Source of the DNA: Alphaproteobacteria bacterium TMED93 | Lineage (GTDB): Bacteria; Pseudomonadota; Alphaproteobacteria; TMED109 | Direction: 5' to 3' | Assembly (NCBI GenBank): GCA_002171495.2 | Contig: NHEU02000007.1 | Location: 1-5,699 of the forward strand | DNA length: 5,699 bases | Shown: positions 1 through 5,699 of the stretch, piece by piece | How positions within the stretch are numbered: the stretch's first letter is position 1 | How the letters are laid out: each line of letters opens with the position of its first letter | Translations under genes and position numbers: made by a program | The notes under the pieces: model-generated | What the model was told of the DNA's origin: nothing | Databases searched by the model: none | The model's input: only the letters and a program-made list of their open reading frames with translations

Positions 1-521
1 ATGGATTGGGATTATTATTAGAAACTGGACAAATTAAAAAAGCTATATCTTCTTATGTAGGTGAAAATAAACTCTTTGAAAAACAATACTTATCTGGAGA
101 AATTGAATTAGAATTTAATCCTCAAGGCACTTTAGCGGAGCGAATAAGAGCTGGCGGTGCTGGTATACCAGCATTTTTTACTGCAACTGGTGTAGGAACC
201 GTAGTTTCAAAAAATAAAGAAACAAGATCTTTCAATGATAAAGATTATATAATGGAGACAGGTTTAGTAGCTGACTTGGCAATAATTAAAGCATGGAAAG
301 GCGATGAAGCTGGAAATTTGATTTATAGGAAAACTGCTAGAAATTTTAATCCAGTGATGGCTACTGCTGGAAAAGTTACAGTTGTAGAGGTCGAGGAAAT
401 TGTGCAAGCAGGGGATCTAGATCCAGACCATATTCATACTCCTGGAATTTATATTAATAGAATTATAAAAGGTGAAGGTTATAGTAGATCAATTGAAAAT
501 CTTACAGTGAGAGAAAAATGA
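1..521 (+). CDS. scoA: Succinyl-CoA:3-ketoacid CoA-transferase subunit A (5' end outside window)
   Basis: Subunit A of the cytoplasmic CoA transferase that moves CoA from succinyl-CoA to acetoacetate or a related 3-oxoacid, feeding ketone-body or polyhydroxybutyrate carbon into acetyl-CoA. The gene is already open at the left edge: the first whole codon is at base 3 and reads in frame as [13 protein letters not shown], which is interior family sequence, so a TTG at 6 is not the start. Visible ScoA signatures in order are [63 protein letters not shown] and HTPGIYI. The glycine-rich N-terminal CoA-transferase signature must lie to the left of the window. The gene ends in TGA at 519-521, overlapping the scoB ATG by four bases, so the subunits are probably translationally coupled. 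The YVGEN and NFNP stretches fit ScoA better than AtoD or PcaI, but exact substrate choice among 3-oxoacids is inference. Confidence 0.93.
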   Translation, partial: GLGLLLETGQIKKAISSYVGENKLFEKQYLSGEIELEFNPQGTLAERIRAGGAGIPAFFTATGVGTVVSKNKETRSFNDKDYIMETGLVADLAIIKAWKGDEAGNLIYRKTARNFNPVMATAGKVTVVEVEEIVQAGDLDPDHIHTPGIYINRIIKGEGYSRSIENLTVREK

Positions 522-1150
522 GTTGGAATAGAGAGCAAATGTGTTTAAGAGCATCCCAAGAGTTAAAGGATGGAGACTATGTAAATTTGGGAATAGGAAT
601 GCCTACTCTTGTAGCAAATCATATAGAAAAAAGTTTAGATATTACCTTGCAAAGTGAAAATGGAATGCTTGGAATGGGACCATTTCCTTTTAAAGGAGAA
701 GAAGACTCTGATTTAATTAATGCTGGAAAGCAAACTATTACTTCACTGCCTGATACAAGTTATTTTTCCTCAGCTGAGTCTTTTGCTATGATAAGAGGTG
801 GTCATATTGATTTATCTATTTTAGGAGCCTTACAAGTTTCAAGAGATGGTGATTTAGCGAATTGGATGATACCAGGAAAGATGGTAAAAGGTATGGGAGG
901 GGCTATGGATTTAGTAGCTGGAGTAAAAAAAGTTATTGTTCTTATGGAACATAACTCAAAAGATGGATCTTCAAAAATAGTTGAAAATTGTAGTTTGCCA
1001 CTAACTGGAAAAGGCGTGGTAAATAAAATTATAACTAATTTAGGAGTTTTCGAAGTGAATAATGGAATAAACCTTATAGAATTAGCTGATAATGTTACAA
1101 AAGAAGATATTTTAGAAAAAACAGATACTGACGTCAAATTTTCTAGTTAA
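518..1150 (+). CDS. scoB: Succinyl-CoA:3-ketoacid CoA-transferase subunit B
   Basis: Catalytic subunit of the same CoA transferase, complete at 210 residues, the usual length for a separate B subunit. The family active-site signature is visible as LQSENG at residues 44-49; E47 is the glutamate expected to form the covalent glutamyl-CoA thioester. Other family stretches are [14 protein letters not shown] (22-35), [41 protein letters not shown], and near the end LPLTGKGVV and LGVF. The ATG at 518 sits in an ATGA overlap with scoA, with a purine-rich GAGAG a few bases before it. The C-terminus reads through to a TAA at 1148-1150 that overlaps the stop of the opposing quinone reductase gene. No frameshift or missing catalytic residue is seen. 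A 3-oxoadipate CoA-transferase (PcaJ) is the main alternative, but no aromatic-degradation gene is nearby. Confidence 0.95.
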   Translation: MSWNREQMCLRASQELKDGDYVNLGIGMPTLVANHIEKSLDITLQSENGMLGMGPFPFKGEEDSDLINAGKQTITSLPDTSYFSSAESFAMIRGGHIDLSILGALQVSRDGDLANWMIPGKMVKGMGGAMDLVAGVKKVIVLMEHNSKDGSSKIVENCSLPLTGKGVVNKIITNLGVFEVNNGINLIELADNVTKEDILEKTDTDVKFSS

Positions 1151-2118
1151 CATTTTAAAACTATTTTTCCAATATTTTTTCTATTTGCCAATAGATTTAA
1201 GGCTTTTGTAGCATCTTTTAATTGAAAAACCTTGTTTACAGAGGGGTTTAATTTTTTATTATTAAATAAACTTTCTAAGACTGAGAAATTATGTCCAATT
1301 TCTTTAGGTTCTCTATAAGCAAGCTCTCCCCAATATAGACCTTCAGCTTTCGCATTTTTTAGCAATAATCTATTTACTGGAATAGCAGGTATATCACCAG
1401 AGGTAAAGCCAACTATAATAATTCTTCCATTCCATTTCAAGGTTTTAACTAAATCTAAACTTGATTGTCCACCAACCATATCAATTACAACATCTACTTC
1501 ATTTATACCAAAGCTTTTTAACTCTTTTCTTATTATCTTATCATTGTAGTTAATAGTGTAGTCTGCCCCTTTTTCAATACATACTTTTAGTTTTTCGTTA
1601 TCGCCTCCACATGCTACTACTAAGGCACCATAAGCTTTTGCTATTTCGATAGCAGCCATCCCTACCCCTCCGGTAGCCCCTAATATAATACATATTTCAT
1701 TTTTAATTAATTTTGCTTTTGTTATTATCGCACTATACGCAGTTCCATAAATTACAGGAAAACCTCCAGCTTCTATAATATCCATTTTCTTTGGTATAAG
1801 GTATGTATTATCTGCAGGTGCTATTACCTCAGTTTTATATCCTCCATACTTCATAATTGACATTACTCTGTCACCAACTTTAAGACTAGAAACCTTTTGT
1901 CCTATTTCTAAAATTATACCAGAAATTTCTAAACCAGGAGAAAAAGGAGGTCTTGGTCTTTCTTGATATCTTCCTTTTATGATTAATAAATCTGCAAAAT
2001 TAACGCCTGCTGATTCTACTTTTATCCTTACTGAGGTATCATTTAGAATTTGACTTTCCGATTCCTCATAAATCAAATTTTCAGGGTCTCCATATTTTTT
2101 TATAACAACATTAAACAT
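1147..2118 (-). CDS. NADPH:quinone oxidoreductase-like, zinc-independent MDR-family protein
   Basis: A 323-residue medium-chain dehydrogenase/reductase of the quinone oxidoreductase (QOR) branch, a cytoplasmic NAD(P)H-dependent reductase of quinones or other electrophilic carbonyl compounds. The N-terminal GroES-like domain (about 1-125) shows AGVNFADLL (37-45), PGLEISGII (61-69) and VGDRV (81-85). The Rossmann domain has the nucleotide-binding loop GATGGVG (147-153), followed by AAIEIAKAYGA and GADYTINY. The clustered cysteines of the structural-zinc loop of alcohol dehydrogenases are absent, as expected for QOR. Length is normal and both ends look intact. The ATG is at 2116-2118, with only a weak purine-rich stretch (AAAGTAAA) in front of it. 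It is transcribed away from the IalB-like gene from a shared 63-base gap and converges on scoB. Substrate cannot be read from sequence; enoyl or acryloyl reductases of this superfamily look similar, so I assign no gene symbol. Confidence 0.88.
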   Translation of the reverse strand: MFNVVIKKYGDPENLIYEESESQILNDTSVRIKVESAGVNFADLLIIKGRYQERPRPPFSPGLEISGIILEIGQKVSSLKVGDRVMSIMKYGGYKTEVIAPADNTYLIPKKMDIIEAGGFPVIYGTAYSAIITKAKLIKNEICIILGATGGVGMAAIEIAKAYGALVVACGGDNEKLKVCIEKGADYTINYNDKIIRKELKSFGINEVDVVIDMVGGQSSLDLVKTLKWNGRIIIVGFTSGDIPAIPVNRLLLKNAKAEGLYWGELAYREPKEIGHNFSVLESLFNNKKLNPSVNKVFQLKDATKALNLLANRKNIGKIVLKC

Positions 2119-2181
2119 TTTACTTTAGATAAAAATAATAATATATGTAGTATTCTTACTTAAATATTCTCGGTAGTAAAT
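2119..2181. promoter_or_regulatory. Divergent promoter region between the quinone reductase and the ialB-rlmN-argG operon
   Basis: This 63-base gap is the only intergenic space able to hold promoters for both the minus-strand reductase gene and the plus-strand IalB-like/rlmN/argG run. It is almost pure A+T. On the plus strand a weak sigma-70-like pair can be drawn, TTTAGA at 2124-2129 and TAGTAT at 2148-2153, 18 bases apart; both match consensus poorly. No clear operator palindrome or riboswitch fold is visible. That a promoter is here follows from gene layout; the exact boxes are guesswork. Confidence 0.4.
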
Positions 2182-2700
2182 ATGCTTTTTTTAATATCAA
2201 AGTTTTTTTTAATATTTATTATTTGTTTTAGCAATGCAAATGCTGTTGAAAAAAAATGGTTTAAAAAAGGAGAGTACAATGATTGGGAAGTTTTTGCTAA
2301 AGCAGATAAAGTTATTTGTTATACAATAGCTAGACCGAAGAAAATGGAGGGAGAATATAATATTAGAGGAAGAGTAGATGCCATGGTGGCAATCAATAGT
2401 AACAATAAGCAAAATAAATACTACGTGGGATTTGATTTCGGTTATTATTTTTCTGATAATCAAAAAGTTAAGTTAACTATAGATAATGGTATTACATTTG
2501 AAATAGATACATTTTCTCAAACTGCTTGGATAAACCCTTTTAAAAATCCAAAACTGCATATAAAAGTTATAGAAGCTATGAAAAAAGGAAATATTTTAAT
2601 TGCTGAGGGTATTTCTAATAAAGGGACAGAAACAAAAGATACATATTCTTTAGTTGGTTTTACAAAAGCATTTAAAAAAATTAAAGATGTCTGTAAATAA
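2182..2700 (+). CDS. IalB-family (invasion-associated locus B) exported protein
   Basis: A 172-residue protein of the invasion-associated locus B family. It begins with a clear Sec signal peptide: a hydrophobic core (about residues 2-16, rich in L, I and F) and a probable signal peptidase I site after ANA at 19-21, leaving a mature periplasmic protein of about 150 residues. The mature part starts KKWFKKGEYNDWEVF and holds two cysteines, C46 and C171, which could form a disulphide. The C-terminal stretch TKDTYSLVGFTKAFKKI is the best family marker. IalB was named in Bartonella for a role in red-cell invasion, but homologues are widespread in free-living alphaproteobacteria, where the function is unknown; do not read this as a virulence factor. 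The ATG at 2182 has only a weak GGTAG in front but is the only start that gives the full signal peptide. The 3' end overlaps rlmN by 14 bases. Confidence 0.82.
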   Translation: MLFLISKFFLIFIICFSNANAVEKKWFKKGEYNDWEVFAKADKVICYTIARPKKMEGEYNIRGRVDAMVAINSNNKQNKYYVGFDFGYYFSDNQKVKLTIDNGITFEIDTFSQTAWINPFKNPKLHIKVIEAMKKGNILIAEGISNKGTETKDTYSLVGFTKAFKKIKDVCK

Positions 2701-3748
2701 AAAAAATATATATGATCTTACAAAAAAAGATTTAAAAGACTTTATTAAAAATAAAAAAATAAAGTTGTTTAGAGTTAATCAGATATGGAATTGGCTTTAT
2801 GTAAAAGGATCTAAAAGTTTTTTTGATATGAATAATTTGTCTAATGACATAATAACTCTTTTTGATAGAAACTTTTCAATTTCATTATTAGAGGTTAAAA
2901 AAAGTTATACATCAGAAGATGGAACAAAAAAGTGGTTATTTAAATTAAAAGATAATAGAGAAATTGAAACTGTCTTTATTCCTGAAGGAAAAAGAGGGAC
3001 AATATGTGTTTCCTCTCAGGTGGGATGTTCACTATCATGTTCCTTTTGTCACACTGGAACTATGAAGTTAGAGAGGAATCTTGAATTAGAAGAAATTTTA
3101 GGTCAAATTATAACAGTTAAGTTTTTCTTAGAGGATTGGAAGAGAAAAACAGAGGAAAAAAAAGTTACTAATATTGTTTTTATGGGAATGGGAGAGCCAC
3201 TTTTAAATTACAATAACGTTATAAATTCAATCAACATTCTTTGTGATACAGAAGGGTTAGCTATTTCAAAAAGAAAAATAACTTTATCTACATCGGGAAT
3301 AGTTAACAAAATAAAAGACTTTCAAAGAGATACCGACGTAAATTTAGCAGTATCCTTGCATGCTGCTTTTGATGATATTAGAGATGAATTAGTTCCAGTA
3401 AATAAAAAATGGCCTATTGCAAGACTTTTTAAAGAATTAGAAGTTTATAATAGTTCAGAAAGAAAAAAGAGAATAACTTTTGAATATATCATGCTAGAAG
3501 GTGTTAATGATTCTATAAAAGATGCTAAACAATTAATTAAACTTATTAGTCCATTAAAATCAAAAGTTAACTTAATACCTTTTAATCCCTGGCCCGATTC
3601 TACGTATAATGTAAGCTCGCCTGAAAAAATTAATAATTTTAAAAAATTTATTTTGGAAAATGGTAAGATTATAGCTACAATTAGAATTCCAAGAGGAGAT
3701 GATATTCTTGCAGCTTGTGGACAATTAAAATCTTTAAATCAAAAATAA
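2687..3748 (+). CDS. rlmN: 23S rRNA (adenine-2503-C2)/tRNA (adenine-37-C2) methyltransferase RlmN
   Basis: Radical-SAM enzyme that methylates C2 of A2503 in 23S rRNA, and A37 of some tRNAs, by a ping-pong mechanism through a methylated cysteine. I start it at the ATG at 2687 (353 residues), because an in-frame TTG at 2654 only adds residues encoded by the tail of the upstream gene. The N-terminal helical RNA-binding region (about 8-60) includes the [13 protein letters not shown] stretch. The 4Fe-4S cysteines are C114, C118 and C121 (CSLSCSFC). C107, seven residues before the cluster, and C344 in the C-terminal [12 protein letters not shown] are the expected catalytic and methyl-carrying cysteine pair, and E94 (IETVFIPE) is the conserved glutamate. 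GMGEPLLNY (167-175) is the SAM-binding motif. All key residues are present, so the enzyme should work. It begins inside the IalB-like gene and is followed 16 bases later by argG, so the three are probably cotranscribed. The Cfr resistance paralogue is less likely, given this operon and the close fit to RlmN. Confidence 0.96.
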   Translation: MSVNKKNIYDLTKKDLKDFIKNKKIKLFRVNQIWNWLYVKGSKSFFDMNNLSNDIITLFDRNFSISLLEVKKSYTSEDGTKKWLFKLKDNREIETVFIPEGKRGTICVSSQVGCSLSCSFCHTGTMKLERNLELEEILGQIITVKFFLEDWKRKTEEKKVTNIVFMGMGEPLLNYNNVINSINILCDTEGLAISKRKITLSTSGIVNKIKDFQRDTDVNLAVSLHAAFDDIRDELVPVNKKWPIARLFKELEVYNSSERKKRITFEYIMLEGVNDSIKDAKQLIKLISPLKSKVNLIPFNPWPDSTYNVSSPEKINNFKKFILENGKIIATIRIPRGDDILAACGQLKSLNQK

Positions 3749-3754
3749 TAGTTT

Positions 3755-3761
3755 GGGAAAG
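3755..3761 (+). promoter_or_regulatory. Ribosome binding site of argG
   Basis: GGGAAAG lies 3 bases before the ATG at 3765, in the 16-base gap after the rlmN stop codon; its GGGA core is a little further upstream. It is the most purine-rich leader among the genes here and supports the ATG at 3765 over the TTG at 3753, which would place this site inside the coding region. Confidence 0.45.
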
Positions 3762-3764
3762 ATT

Positions 3765-4379
3765 ATGAAAAAAAAAGTAGTATTAGCTTATTCAGGAGGA
3801 CTAGATACTTCTGTGATACTAAAGTGGTTGCAATTAGAAAAAAAATTAGATGTCATTGCTTTTATTGCAGATGTTGGACAAAAAGATGAATTAGAAGCTG
3901 CAAAAAAAAATGCAAAAAAAATGGGAGCTTACAAAGTAATAGTCAAAGATCTAAAAAGTGTTTTTGTTAAAGAATTCATATACCCTATGTTTAGGTGTAA
4001 TGCTTTATATGAAGGTACTTATTTATTGGGAACGGCTATAGCGAGGCCATTAATTGCTAAAGCTCAAATGGATGTAGCTAGGAGGTTTAAAGCAGAGTAT
4101 GTTTCTCATGGAGCTACAGGAAAAGGAAATGATCAAATAAGGTTTGAGTTAGGTTACTATGCTCATAATAAAAATATTAAAGTTATAGCTCCATGGCGAG
4201 AATGGAGATTAAATTCTCGGGCTAAATTAATAAAATATGCTAACAAAAATAATATACCACTTATGGGAAAAACAACAAAAGAACCTCCTTATTCTATGGA
4301 TGCAAACTTACTTCATATTTCTTATGAAGGTAAAGTTTTGGAGGATCCTTGGAAGCACCCAGAAAAAAAAATCTTTTAG
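3765..4379 (+). CDS. argG: Argininosuccinate synthase, N-terminal half only (3'-truncated, probable pseudogene)
   Basis: ArgG joins citrulline and aspartate with ATP to make argininosuccinate, the next-to-last step of arginine synthesis. I start at the ATG at 3765, preceded by GGGAAAG at 3755-3761, giving [16 protein letters not shown] as in other ArgG proteins; an in-frame TTG at 3753 is less likely. The ATP PP-loop AYSGGLDTS is at 8-16, the citrulline-contacting [14 protein letters not shown] at 82-95, the aspartate/ATP segment [14 protein letters not shown] at 115-128, and [11 protein letters not shown] at 179-189. The frame then stops in TAG after [13 protein letters not shown], giving 204 residues against about 400 for the family. 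The missing half carries the remaining citrulline-binding residues and the multimerisation domain, so the product should be inactive. There is no frameshifted continuation: downstream DNA codes on the other strand for a transporter. Up to about residue 200 the sequence is well conserved, so truncation is recent or artefactual. Confidence 0.93.
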   Translation: MKKKVVLAYSGGLDTSVILKWLQLEKKLDVIAFIADVGQKDELEAAKKNAKKMGAYKVIVKDLKSVFVKEFIYPMFRCNALYEGTYLLGTAIARPLIAKAQMDVARRFKAEYVSHGATGKGNDQIRFELGYYAHNKNIKVIAPWREWRLNSRAKLIKYANKNNIPLMGKTTKEPPYSMDANLLHISYEGKVLEDPWKHPEKKIF

Positions 4380-5006
4380 CAAAGGAATAGAGAAAGTAAA
4401 CATGTAAGGAATTATTAAAAGCAAAGTAGAGTTTAATGAAAAGTAAAATTGAATTTTTGCATTATTTTCCTTTTTTGAAATATTTTTTATAAAAATTTTT
4501 ATACAAGCAATCAGCAAGGTTGCTAAAATTGCACATGCATAATAAGGAAACAATTCCTTTTCACCTTCTTCATATCCTAGCATAATTATAATTCCCATAA
4601 ACCCTAAAGAAATATAAAAAAAAGATATAGTTTTTATTTTTTCTTTTAAAAATAAAAATGCTAGAGGTATTATAAAAAAAACTTTTGTAAAAGAAATTAT
4701 AGTATAGTTAGCAAGAGGAAGTTTACTTACAGCGTAAAAGTTTAAAAACATTGCACTAACTCCTATTATAGACCTGAATAGATGCTCAGAGTATAGGCTA
4801 GTTTTAATTTTAATTTTAAAAGTAAAAATTATTGGTAACAAAATAATACTAGCTATCAAAGATCTAATAAAAATAATCTCTATCAGTGTTAAATTAGAGG
4901 AACATAGTTTTACAAAAGTTGACATTAAAGAAAAGAATAAAGAAGCTAAACATATATAAATAATTCCTTTAATATCTGTATTTATTTTTTTAAAAAAGCT
5001 AAGCAT
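4308..5006 (-). CDS. EamA/DMT-family transporter with lost C-terminus
   Basis: An inner-membrane permease of the drug/metabolite transporter superfamily. Full-length members have ten helices in two EamA repeats and about 290 residues; this frame has 232. The first repeat is intact: hydrophobic helices at roughly 13-33, 41-62, 76-92, 99-120 and 126-144, with the repeat-ending motif LKEKIK at 120-125. The second repeat starts near 153 and shows only about two helices (153-174 and 186-206) and the family-like [10 protein letters not shown] (207-216). The last 16 residues (217-232) are antisense argG sequence and do not resemble EamA. Helix four holds a charged lysine (K108, in SFTKVFF), where the neighbouring paralogue has FTAP. 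The ATG at 5004-5006 lies 3 bases after the stop of the upstream paralogue, so the two are cotranscribed. Substrate is unknown. Missing about three helices, it is probably not functional as it stands. Confidence 0.85.
   Translation of the reverse strand: MLSFFKKINTDIKGIIYICLASLFFSLMSTFVKLCSSNLTLIEIIFIRSLIASIILLPIIFTFKIKIKTSLYSEHLFRSIIGVSAMFLNFYAVSKLPLANYTIISFTKVFFIIPLAFLFLKEKIKTISFFYISLGFMGIIIMLGYEEGEKELFPYYACAILATLLIACIKIFIKNISKKENNAKIQFYFSLNSTLLLIIPYMFTFSIPLLKDFFFWVLPRILQNFTFIRNMK
4359..4379. other. Breakpoint joining truncated argG to truncated EamA gene
   Basis: Reading from the left, ArgG-like sequence is convincing to about base 4364 and possibly to 4376. Reading from the right on the minus strand, EamA-like sequence is convincing down to about 4374 and possibly to 4359. 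The two homologies meet over a run of nine A at 4363-4371. Both reading frames pass the point by chance: argG ends at 4379, and the transporter frame continues to 4308 using the antisense of argG. This is what a deletion between two convergent genes, or a chimeric join, would leave. Confidence 0.7.
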
Positions 5007-5009
5007 TTT

Positions 5010-5699
5010 TTAAATTCTTTTTGCTGACATCAAAGAGGTGCTAGGTTTTTTACCGATTTTTCTTTCTCTATAAGCCACATAGATACTTGATAGAAATATT
5101 ATAAGCCCTCCAACCCATACCCAAAAATCAGTTATCTCTTTAAATAAAATAAAAGCTAAAACTGCAGTAAATGGAAGTCTCAAATAATCAAAAACAAGAA
5201 CGAAGGTTGCGTCTGAGGAAGAGAATGCTTTAGTAATACATATATGTGCAAAAAATGCTGTAAGTCCTGTAGAAGTTAAGAGGATAAAGGAAAAAAGTGT
5301 AGGGTTTCTCCAAAAAATTATACAGGGAACTAAAGAAACTATAGCTAATACCATTGGCATGTAAAAGACAACAGCATTAGGGTGGTCTACTAAAGTAATT
5401 TTTTTGATATAGACTGAGGCCATACCCATTAAAATAGAAGCAATCAATGTTATAAGTATAAAAATGTTAAAATGCGTTAATCCAGGCCTTATTATTATTA
5501 GGGCACCTACTAAGGATATAAATATAGCAATAACTCTTCTATATTTAATTTTTTCTTTTAATAAGAAAATAGCAAAAATTGCTCCAAATATAGGTGCTGT
5601 AAAATTTATAGCGGTAGCTTCTGCTAAAGGCATTTTAGAGATAGAATAAAACCATAAATACATTGCCAAGACTGCTAAACTACATCTAACCATTTGTAG
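5010..5699 (-). CDS. EamA/DMT-family transporter (N-terminus outside window)
   Basis: Inner-membrane DMT permease, open at the right edge. Two codons (L, Q) precede an in-frame ATG at 5691-5693, but that ATG falls inside the family's third helix, so the true start and about the first two helices lie outside the window. Numbering from that ATG: YLWFYSISKMPLAEATAINF (12-31) and FTAPIFGAIFAIFLLKEKIK (31-50) are the second half of repeat one, ending in IIIRPG (66-71). Repeat two is complete, with helices at about 77-96, 108-127, 133-155, 162-183 and 190-208, and a positively charged cytoplasmic tail (YRERKIGKK). The SISKMPLAEATAINF stretch resembles proteins often annotated as DMT permeases, including the rickettsial SAM uptake branch, but substrate cannot be assigned. 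It is the first gene of a two-transporter unit with the shorter paralogue directly behind it. No damage is visible in the part seen. Confidence 0.88.
   Translation of the reverse strand, partial: LQMVRCSLAVLAMYLWFYSISKMPLAEATAINFTAPIFGAIFAIFLLKEKIKYRRVIAIFISLVGALIIIRPGLTHFNIFILITLIASILMGMASVYIKKITLVDHPNAVVFYMPMVLAIVSLVPCIIFWRNPTLFSFILLTSTGLTAFFAHICITKAFSSSDATFVLVFDYLRLPFTAVLAFILFKEITDFWVWVGGLIIFLSSIYVAYRERKIGKKPSTSLMSAKRI

Noticed and set aside
802..1137. Open frame of 111 codons on the minus strand inside scoB
   Set aside because: It is antisense to a fully conserved scoB, has no family resemblance and no start signal. It is a shadow of the real gene.
2209..2463. Open frame of 84 codons on the minus strand inside the IalB-like gene
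   Set aside because: It is hydrophobic-looking only because it is antisense to A-rich codons. It overlaps the signal peptide and mature part of a recognisable protein.
2654..2686. A longer rlmN start at TTG 2654
   Set aside because: The extra 11 residues come from the out-of-frame tail of the IalB-like gene and do not look like RlmN. The ATG at 2687 gives a normal-length protein.
2182..2700. IalB-like protein as evidence of a pathogen
   Set aside because: The family is common in free-living alphaproteobacteria and no other virulence gene is in the window.
2687..3748. The radical-SAM gene as a Cfr antibiotic-resistance methyltransferase
   Set aside because: The N-terminal region, the E94/C107/C344 positions and the operon setting fit housekeeping RlmN, and no mobile element is near.
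4488..4503. Perfect 16-base palindrome of A and T (TATAAAAATTTTTATA)
   Set aside because: It lies inside coding sequence for a lysine/isoleucine/phenylalanine-rich part of the EamA protein. Pure A/T palindromes of this length are expected by chance in such AT-rich DNA, and it has no GC stem for a terminator.
5464..5649. Open frame of 61 codons on the plus strand inside the right-hand EamA gene
   Set aside because: It is antisense to conserved transmembrane segments of the transporter, with no independent support.

Overview
The window is AT-rich, gene-dense bacterial DNA. It most likely comes from a free-living, genome-streamlined alphaproteobacterium (SAR11/HIMB59-like or another low-GC marine lineage). 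The evidence is a ScoA/ScoB-type CoA transferase, an IalB-family periplasmic protein directly upstream of rlmN and argG (an order I recall from many alphaproteobacteria), DMT transporters next to argG, and intergenic gaps of 3 to 63 bases. The taxonomic call is inference from protein resemblance and composition, not from a marker gene.

Layout: (1) Bases 1-1150, plus strand: the 3' part of scoA and all of scoB, overlapping by ATGA. These are the two subunits of succinyl-CoA:3-ketoacid CoA-transferase. (2) Bases 1147-2118, minus strand: a zinc-less MDR-family NADPH:quinone reductase. It converges on scoB and its stop codon shares the palindrome TTAA with the scoB stop. (3) Bases 2119-2181: a 63-base divergent promoter region. 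(4) Bases 2182-4379, plus strand: a tight run of an exported IalB-like protein, rlmN (23S rRNA/tRNA m2A methyltransferase), and an argG that stops after 204 codons, about half the family length. (5) Bases 4308-5699, minus strand: two tandem EamA/DMT transporters 3 bases apart. The upstream one runs off the right edge. The downstream one loses its expected C-terminus exactly where argG loses its own.

The one clearly abnormal place is the argG/EamA junction around 4359-4379. Two convergent genes are both cut at the same point, beside a run of nine A. This looks like a deletion that fused the 5' parts of two convergent genes, or an assembly/amplification chimera. Everything else is ordinary core metabolism, RNA modification and transport. 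I see no CRISPR array, RNA gene, insertion sequence, phage gene or defence gene, and no convincing new system.
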